Below, piece after piece: positions 57,577-64,000 of a stretch of DNA of 64,000 bases. The translations under genes were made by a program, and so were the position numbers. The DNA is from Dendrophyllia cribrosa (Eukaryota > Cnidaria > Anthozoa > Scleractinia > Dendrophylliidae): NCBI GenBank assembly GCA_024195265.1, contig JAJLRJ010000005.1, positions 19,090,036-19,154,035 on the forward strand. The letters are read 5' to 3'. The notes under the pieces are model-generated. The model was given only the letters and a program-made list of their open reading frames with translations. It had not been told where the DNA came from and ran no database searches. How positions within the stretch are numbered: position 1 is the stretch's first letter; the number at the start of each line of letters is the position of its first letter.

Positions 57577-60500
57577 GTCAGTCAGTCAGTAGTTTCTAGG
57601 ATTGAATTGGAGTAGACATTTGATTGATGAGTGATTGAATTACGATAAGCTCCATTATTTACCATTTATAGAATGCCTTTTAAAATACTTAGTAACAAAG
57701 AGAAAGTGCCACTGGGTATTGTCACTTTCAAAGCAAGCCTACGGTCTAATCCTTGCGAAGACCATCAAAAGGTTACATGACATGGTAGCATTGATTGATC
57801 ATTATAGAAAACTCCAAGGCACAAACCTTTTTGTTGCAGTAGCTACATCTTGTTGGGAAATAAAACTGTGTTAAAATAAACAGATGTTTGGGAGGCATCA
57901 GACTGCAACAAAACATACCAAAGTATTACCACTGAAAGGCGATTAAAACGTTTACAATCGTGTTTAGAGAAAACAACACGGTCATTAACTTTGAAAAACA
58001 CGCTAGAAAAGAAAGTTCATAAAGTGCGCGTTTTGATAAGGTACATGAAGTTAGTCGTTTTGCAACAGGATGAAGACAAACCGTGACGTGGCATCTCTGG
58101 GCCGGGTTGTTCAAAGCGCGGTTAAGCTAACCCAGGGTTAGCACCAATTGTGATTCCACTGAGTTAAATAATAAATCAATGGAGATTTCTCCAAAGCATT
58201 TTTGCCCTTTAGTTTCGTTTCTGACTTGTCTTCGCATGTAACTTACATTAAGCTTTTGAAAACACTTCTAACAAGAGAAATTAAATCCTCGGTTAAGTTT
58301 TAATCCTGGGTTAGCGTTAACCGGCTTTCGAACAACCGGGCCCTGGAGAATACAAAAGAGAAAAAAAAAACTGTTTCTTTGTGCTTAGTGAGCCTGGACT
58401 GTCTTTCAGATTAATACCAATTCTTAAGTGTCCCAAACTCACTCTTGTGTTTGAAATTACATTATTTTTTTTACATTAATTTTCCGACAGAACACGTTTA
58501 ATAAATTTGCATCAAATTGCATACATTTGCATAAATGTGCATAATTTTGTTTTTAAAACGACAGTTTCTATGTCGATCAAAGCAACCATTCTGGCAAGCA
58601 GGCATGATTCTCTACCTTTCAAGGGTGTCTTTCTCCTGGCTCTTATCCTATAATGGAAATAAAATCAGCACAATTAAAGTAAAAAAAACAAAACAACTTA
58701 ATTAAGGGGAGTAACAGCTAAACCTGACTTTGAATGAAATTGCAAGAGTTTTAAATATTAAAGGGATCAAAGAATGAAATTTATTATTGAAACACCAACA
58801 AACAGTGACCTTGTGATACCGGTGAAATGCTCTATCCACTGGGCTACCAAGCCATATGGATAGATAGTCAATTGTGAGTTCGTGATATACCCGATGATAG
58901 TGAAATACATGAATATGAATATATGAAAATCATATATATGATAATCATATATTTATAAAATTTTGATTTATAAAATCTTTCAAATTTCTTATTTGTCTAA
59001 AACCCCATCTCCTGTCTTTTCCCCTCACACATGAAAGATGCTTGAAACATTACCGAGATAATTCCATAAAACCGATCTAAAGTGGCGAGTGAAAGTGTTA
59101 AGTGTAACTGAATTTTCTGTAGAGATATCATCAAGTGACCGCAGGCCTTATGATAGAACTCTACTTTGGACTAAAGAGACAAAATTCCACGAGAATGGCA
59201 ATTTTGATTTCTTGACCGCCTGTCACAAAATCAAATTTGATGAACTGTAATCTACTTCCATCCTTGCAATCCTGCACTTTATCTCCAAACTATCGCTTCT
59301 GTTTTGTTCTTTAGCAGCTTTTTATCCAATTATGTGTGCGATATAACATGGACAAATAAGGGAAGCGAAATTTTGTTATTTCGGCGTGACATTGTCCCTT
59401 TTAAAGGGACACTGTCACCTATTTTTAGTATCACTTTGAAAAGCCAAAAAACATAATTGTTTCAATGGAAACCTACAAATAATGGTCCAGTTTTGTTAAC
59501 AAATACTCTACCAGTGCACAGAAACTAGTATACGTTATCTTTGGCTGCGGATGGCCAGGATGGAAATGGATTGCAACTTGAAAAAATTGGCCAATTTTTT
59601 CAAGTTCCTCCAAAGAGACGTGGAAAAATCGCAGAAAAACTTGATTATGGTTTGTTCTTCCTTAAAGAAATCACTTGATATTATCTTCTTGGTGTTCTAA
59701 AAGCAATTTTATGTTTGGGCAAAGGTACTTTGTCATATATTTAGTGTATTTTGACCAAAACACAGCAAAATCTGCGTGACAATGCCCCTTTAAGTGTACC
59801 TACGCAGCCACTGCGGTCAAACGTCAAACAGTTTTTCGTTTTATTTAGTGGTATTTTATTTAATATTAAATGAAAATATGGGCAAGGATGAATTAAAAAA
59901 AATAGTTGACGTTAGTTTCTTTTAATTTTTCTCAAAATGATGAGCGTTTTTCCGTTGTAAACTGACCAAACCTCTGTGCGCTTGATCAAAATTATGTTGG
60001 CAAATGGCGCCGACAATTCTGCAGTTCACAGTTTTTAAACGCTTAGAACTTTTTTGGTAAACTTTCAAAATGTTTGGTAAATTGACAGTGTATTGGCAAT
60101 ATATTAAACTTTAAACAGTAAAAATGACAAAGTTAACTTTTAAGTACTTTGCCTAACTTTTGCAAATTTCTCTCGTTTGACCGCGGTTAAACCTACGCGG
60201 CTGTTATTTAGGGCGTTATGCTGTGTAACGATCAAGGTAACGGCTTCGTGGAAGACTTCCTTACCTTGGGTTCCGATTCTTTCAGTGAGTCCACTTTCTC
60301 CAGAATAGATTCGTCACAGTCCATAAGAAATGGAGTGTGATGGAAAATCAACGTCACGTCTCCACAGCAAAGTTTTTCCTTTAGACCGGGATGGTTGCGT
60401 AGGTACGGATGACTAAACAGGATCAAAATAATGCAGTTATAATTACATGAATTACAGTACGACGCACCCAACAAACTCTTTTACAAGTTAGCAAATCAGA

Positions 60501-63391
60501 GCGCGCGAATTCAATTGACGGGCACGCCTCCTCGCAAAGTTGAACGCAATGGAATGTAATCTTGTCAATTCGTGTTTATAACAGGAGTTTAAAGATAGTT
60601 TTTAAAAAAGGAGATTTTATTCACTTTATAACTTCACATGTATCCGCAGTTACGAAAATAATTATAATAATTAGCTGGTGATATCGTGCAAACTTGTGGA
60701 AAAGTTTGTTACGTGCTCACGGTAAGGCGAGTCACACTGTAACAATTTCAGTTGCACTAGCCCACCATTAAAATGTTACAGAAATTCCAAAATTTCATTC
60801 TGTAAAATACAAAAACAACAACAACGAAATATACGAACAGGACCCATGAAAAAATAATGCTGAAGAACTTTCATTTGAACGATCACACTGCAGGATTTCA
60901 ACCACAGACTCAAAAGTTAGAACTACCTCGTACAGCATAATAAACAGTACCACAGGAAAGTACTGCTCAATAGCTTTCATTTGAATGGTCACACTTTAGG
61001 ATTTCATCCACAGACTCTAAAGTTAGAACTACCTCGTACAGCATAATAAACAGTACCGCAGGGAAGTACTGCTCAGTAGCTTTCATTTGAATGGTCACAC
61101 TTTAGGATTTCATCCACAGACTCAAAAGTTAGAACTACCTCGTACAGCATAATAAACAGTACCAGAGGAAAGTACTGCTCAATTGCTTTCATTTGAATGG
61201 TCACACTTTAGGATTTCATCCACAGACTCTAAAGTTAGAACGACCTTGTACAGCATAATAAACAGTACCACAGGAAAGTACTGCTCAGTAGCTTTCATTT
61301 GAATGGTCACACTTTAGGATTTCATCCACAGACTCAAAAGTTAGAACCACCTTGTACAGCATAATAAACAGTACCACAGGAAAGTACTGCTCAATTGCTT
61401 TCATTTGAATGGTCACACTGTAGGATTTTAACCATAAAAAATTAAGAACAACATTATGTAAGACTCGAGGTTTCAAATTTGAATATTCTTAATTTAACCA
61501 CAGAAACAAAATTAAGAACAACATTATATTCGAGGTTTAAAAATTTGAATATTCTTTGAAAATTGTTATAACTGGTATAAACCAGTTATAATGTTATAAT
61601 GTTGCACCTCGCAATTAAACGTTTTGGTCCTTAACAAAGGAAACCACCGTTCTGAACTTAACACAACAAAATGATAAAAAGAAAATAATCAATATTGCAT
61701 ACTTTGAGATGATTCTTTCGGAATGTGGAGAAGCCAACACGTAACACTCCTCGTGCTTCTTGGACGATAAAGACAAGCAGCGCAGGGCAATGTCCATCAA
61801 AGGAATAGTTATCTGCAAAAAATATTTACATGTTCAGTAAACTGAGTTTCGTTTGTCACAAGCAGGAGAACGATCGAGGAACACCTTCCCTCAACCGACT
61901 GTCGACTAACCGTCAACCGACAGCTAACGAACAGTTCAGAAAAATTTTATCGGCAGGTTACCGACCGGTTACCGACAGGTTACCGACAGGTTACCGACAA
62001 TTGGTCAGATGAATATAGAAATACACGACAAGCTGAAAATAATAACTGATAATCATATGAAGCTTGTGAATGTCGGCCAACAGTCGGCCGACAGTTTACC
62101 GACAGTTTATTGAGTGGAGCTCTCCTTTCCGACGGGAGTCAAACCTATGACCCTCTAAATCTCAGAATGGCCCTTATCGTAGGCGAGAAACCGCTGATAT
62201 GTTGGCGTGGCGTACTCATCTACGATAAGGGCTATTGAAAAGGGGAAATATGCGAAAAAAAAAACGTTGTAAAGTGAAAAAAAAAAAAACAGAGATCCGT
62301 ATATCTTTACTTGCAAGAACCCATGTGAATAACGTTCTTGGAAATTCTACTCGAACTGAAGAACTACAATTCCTGTACTTTGCGCAAGGTTGGTTTACTT
62401 CTTGGTATGTGACACATCTTTATTTTCAAAAGCAAAAAAAAAACTTTAGGATTTCACTGGTATGGATTGAAACGCCTTTGATAATAAAAAAAATGATTTC
62501 TAGTTAAATTCGACCACAATTACTTTATTTATTTAACTATTCATTTATTTTCTCTCAATTCTAAACTTTCTAATTGTAAAAAATTATAACTTTCTCCCTG
62601 TACTTTTTCTTTAATCTGCTCGCCTAGAATAGCCTTTGCTAAACGCGGGCAGCTAAAATGGGTGTCAGTAAAACGCGGGGTCGGGGCCGGGGTCGGGGTG
62701 GGATTAGGTCTAGGATTAGGTATGGGATTAAATATAATCCCTTTACCTAATCCTAACACAATGCCTAATCCCATACCTAATCCTAGACCTAATCCCACCC
62801 CGACCCCGCGTTTTACTGACACCCAGCCAAAATGTAACTGTTTTTTTTTTTTTAAATAAAGACTTTTTGTTGTTTTGTTGTTTGTTGTTGCATCATGGAA
62901 TCCTTCACCGACCTTCACTGACACATAAAATAGCAAGACACTGTTGCAAAAAACGAATTACTTGTGTAAAATCGCCTTCACGCAGAGTAAGTACATTTGG
63001 AGCACCACCTCTTGTCTCAAATGGAAAGTCGATCCGGTGAAAAGCGCTACATTCAAGCGCGAAATACGCCTTTCTCCCATCCACACAAGGAAAGTGGACG
63101 CTCACAAAAAGAGCAATGCTACGTTTAAAGCCAAAATTGACGCATTTCGAGTCTTCGTGCAGTGGGTGATTTGCCGTGCTTCCGTGTTTTGCTTCTCACC
63201 GGTCACATTTCCCTTGAGTCAGAGTTGAAAGAGCATATACAAGAACACGAACAAGAAACAAGAACACGTCATACATAACCCAGCAGGATGTCCTTTTCAT
63301 TTTTCTCGTATGATCTGCTCCAGACGCACACGTTAAGGTACTGGTCTTTCTTTAGGACATCAAACTTGACAGTCTCATCCCAAACTGGATC
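52139..63391 (-). CDS. PDZD8: PDZD8-like protein, 3' exons (5' end outside the window)
   Basis: Exons, in transcript order: 63275-63391, 61703-61812, 60265-60412, 58616-58647 (weak), 57827-57865, 57306-57400, 55911-56139, 55676-55783, 53601-53663, 52869-52982, 52139-52246 (TGA at 52139-52141). The first two give a C2-like segment (DPVWDETVKFDV, DILLGY, then ITIPLMDIALRCLSL). Exons 57827-57865 and 57306-57400 give a C1 zinc finger (CSYCNKK then CRTCAMICHKKC). A long acidic, Lys-rich linker follows, then a coiled coil (LQVEIDEENETRAELYEQR) and SKSEERSQALAMLM, which lines up with the C-terminus of vertebrate PDZD8. PDZD8 is an ER-anchored SMP-domain lipid-transfer protein at membrane contacts; the SMP and PDZ parts should lie to the right. 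The phases of 58616-58647 and 57827-57865 do not fit, so one small exon is probably unseen. Confidence 0.8.
53400..53590. repeat. Dispersed monomer of the 106-bp repeat family, in PDZD8-like intron
   Basis: TTTTGAGTCTGTGGACGAAA and GCAGTACTTTTGCATGGTGC match 17476-17653 in the same orientation. Confidence 0.75.
53890..54925. mobile_element. 1-kb TIR element with 7-8-bp TSD
   Basis: Inverted ends of ~95 bp begin CAACCTCGTTCCCAGGGTCT. GCTAGTT flanks both sides (53883-53889, 54926-54932). It interrupts an older repeat (the GCGGGCC-rich block 53735-53882 continues at 54933). Non-coding; it lies in an intron of the PDZD8-like gene. Confidence 0.75.
55395..55500. repeat. Probable interspersed repeat
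   Basis: TACTCCCACCCGGGACGGGT and GATGCTAGACCATCGCAGG are G/C-rich blocks in AT-rich intron DNA and look like a piece of a dispersed element. No second copy is in this window. Confidence 0.3.
56349..56583. mobile_element. MITE 'GGGCCAGGTTGTTC', copy 1
   Basis: The ends GGGCCAGGTTGTTCAAAGC and GCTTTCAAACAACCGGGCCC are inverted. AACCCAGGATTAGCG faces ATCCGGGATTAGCG inside. A second copy is at 58097-58345. Confidence 0.75.
57485..57592. repeat. (CAGT)n / (CAAT)n microsatellite
   Basis: CAGTCAGT words at 57495-57525 and 57574-57590 flank about nine CAAT units (57542-57575). Confidence 0.9.
58097..58345. mobile_element. MITE 'GGGCCGGGTTGTTC', copy 2
   Basis: Same family and orientation as 56349-56583, with ends GGGCCGGGTTGTTCAAAGC and GCTTTCGAACAACCGGGCCC. 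Confidence 0.75.
58808..58862 (-). repeat. tRNA-like fragment (A-box half)
   Basis: On the minus strand GGTAGCCCAGTGGATAGAGCA is tRNA-like at the D arm, but no B box follows, so it is a decayed SINE or tRNA fragment. Confidence 0.4.
59405..59789. mobile_element. TTAA-flanked MITE (piggyBac-like)
   Basis: The ends AGGGACACTGTCAC and GTGACAATGCCCCT are inverted with TTAA on both sides (59401-59404, 59790-59793). Immediately to the left the right end of another copy (GTGACATTGTCCCT) abuts the same TTAA. Confidence 0.7.
59809..60189. mobile_element. MITE family 'CACCGCGGTCA', copy 2 (inverted)
   Basis: The reverse complement of 8512-8904. Flanks CCTACGCAGC (left) and CCTACGCGGC (right) look like a diverged ~10-bp target duplication. 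Confidence 0.75.
60790..61440. repeat. 106-bp satellite array
   Basis: Five to six head-to-tail units; GTACTGCTCA(G/A)T(A/T)GCTTTC recurs at spacings of 107, 105, 106 and 106 bases. Units contain TTTCATTTGAATGGTCACAC. Single monomers occur elsewhere in the window. The array lies in a PDZD8-like intron. Confidence 0.9.
61905..62110. repeat. GGTTACCGACA tandem words
   Basis: About four 11-base units (61958-61998) lie within a longer stretch of CGGCCGACAGTTTACCGACAG-like words. Confidence 0.7.
62660..62824. mobile_element. Palindromic MITE with 9-bp TSD (MULE-like)
   Basis: The ends GGGTGTCAGTAAAACGCGGG and CCCGCGTTTTACTGACACCC are exact inverses. AGCTAAAAT and AGCCAAAAT flank it (62651-62659, 62825-62833). 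The interior is built of GGATTAGGT words in both orientations. Confidence 0.8.
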
Positions 63392-63551
63392 CTAAAAACA
63401 GGGGCAAAGGCAGTGATTACATAACTGTATGGTAAGTGCTAGTGCTAGTGGGGCCGATACCAGGTGGCAGGAGGTAGATCAGTTTGCTATTTTACAAGCG
63501 TGGCTGAGGAGATGAACTCGGGTCTGCCATCAAACAGCTCCTGCAGTGCTA

Positions 63552-63634
63552 GTGGTCAGAGCGGGACTTGAACCCGGGAATTTGGAAATCCGGATTTCAA
63601 GTCCAGCGTTCTAACCGCTCGACCGAGTTGCCTG
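63552..63634 (-). repeat. tRNA-Ser-derived SINE head
   Basis: On the minus strand TCGGTCGAGCGGTTAGAACG (A box) is followed by an anticodon arm CTGGA-CTTGAAA-TCCGG, reading UGA as in tRNA-Ser, and then GGGTTCAAGTCCC (B box). The acceptor ends do not pair, so it is not a working tRNA. The SINE body would continue to about 63440. Confidence 0.65.
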
Positions 63635-63813
63635 ATTTTCTAATTATAGCCCCCATCAGGGAGAAAGAATAAGTCAAGTGAGTTAAAAGATAAAAATTGA
63701 AAGTAGAAAATAAGATGCACTTATGGGGGGATTACAATGAAATGCCATTTTTGAGCTAGTGATCGGTTTTATTTTATTAATTTTTAAGCAATCCACAAAT
63801 ACTTTCACTTAAT

Positions 63814-63970
63814 CAGCGGCGTAGCCAGGATTTTTTCAGAGGTACGCACAATCACTGTTTCCAAACACTCCCACTGCCTCCTCCCTCCACCCTTAAGTCC
63901 CAAATCTATCTTTTTTTCGACTTTTTCGGGTACGCACGTGCGTACATGCGTACAGGTAGCTACGCCCATG
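63814..63970. mobile_element. Short MITE 'CAGCGGCGTAGCC', copy 2
   Basis: Same family as 11193-11347 and in the same orientation; the ends are CAGCGGCGTAGCCAGG and GTAGCTACGCCCATG. Confidence 0.7.
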
Positions 63971-64000
63971 TTAATTATATAGCAGGTAGATCAAGGTTAT

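Noticed and set aside
62660..62824. Interstitial telomere repeat (GGATTAGGT words)
   Set aside because: The words are not regular TTAGGG units and lie symmetrically inside a MITE with a 9-bp duplication.

Overview
This window reads as animal nuclear DNA, most likely an anthozoan cnidarian such as a stony coral. The sequence is AT-rich. Genes have short exons with GT-AG introns. Between them lies a dense layer of small inverted-repeat transposons and Penelope-like retroelements. The taxon is an inference from gene content and repeat style and cannot be fixed from this sequence alone. There are no bacterial operons, no CRISPR array and no virus.

Host genes. All supported host genes lie on the minus strand: a rhodopsin-type GPCR with a one-base frameshift (12479-13533); an intronless BTB-BACK-Kelch protein (17681-19468); a complete eight-exon cyclin A gene with a destruction box, MRAIL motif and a plausible cell-cycle promoter (23205-29935); one large symmetric exon coding a Ser/Thr/Pro-rich 22-residue tandem repeat (40947-41966); and the 3' part of a PDZD8-like lipid-transfer gene, with C2-like, C1 and coiled-coil exons (52139-63391), whose 5' exons lie beyond the right edge.

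Mobile layer. A nearly intact Penelope-like element (RT plus GIY-YIG) lies at 1392-3920. A folded-back, truncated copy of the same family lies at 31970-33483. A GIY-YIG-only element lies at 49247-50339 between two perfect 162-bp inverted repeats. A 256-bp element with an 11-bp target duplication lies at 34850-35105. The last two, and an isolated site at 21249-21309, carry canonical type I hammerhead ribozyme motifs (four motifs in all). Degenerate hammerhead-like motifs sit at the 3' ends of two further families. This assembly of hammerheads, inverted terminal repeats and Penelope-type coding sequence is the most interesting content here.

The rest of the intergenic and intronic space holds many TIR/MITE elements, several with visible target duplications (8 bp, 9 bp, TA, TTA, TTAA), tRNA-derived SINE heads, a CR1/L2-like LINE tail, a 106-bp satellite array with dispersed monomers, minisatellites, and unusually long poly(C)/poly(G) runs of up to 60 bases.
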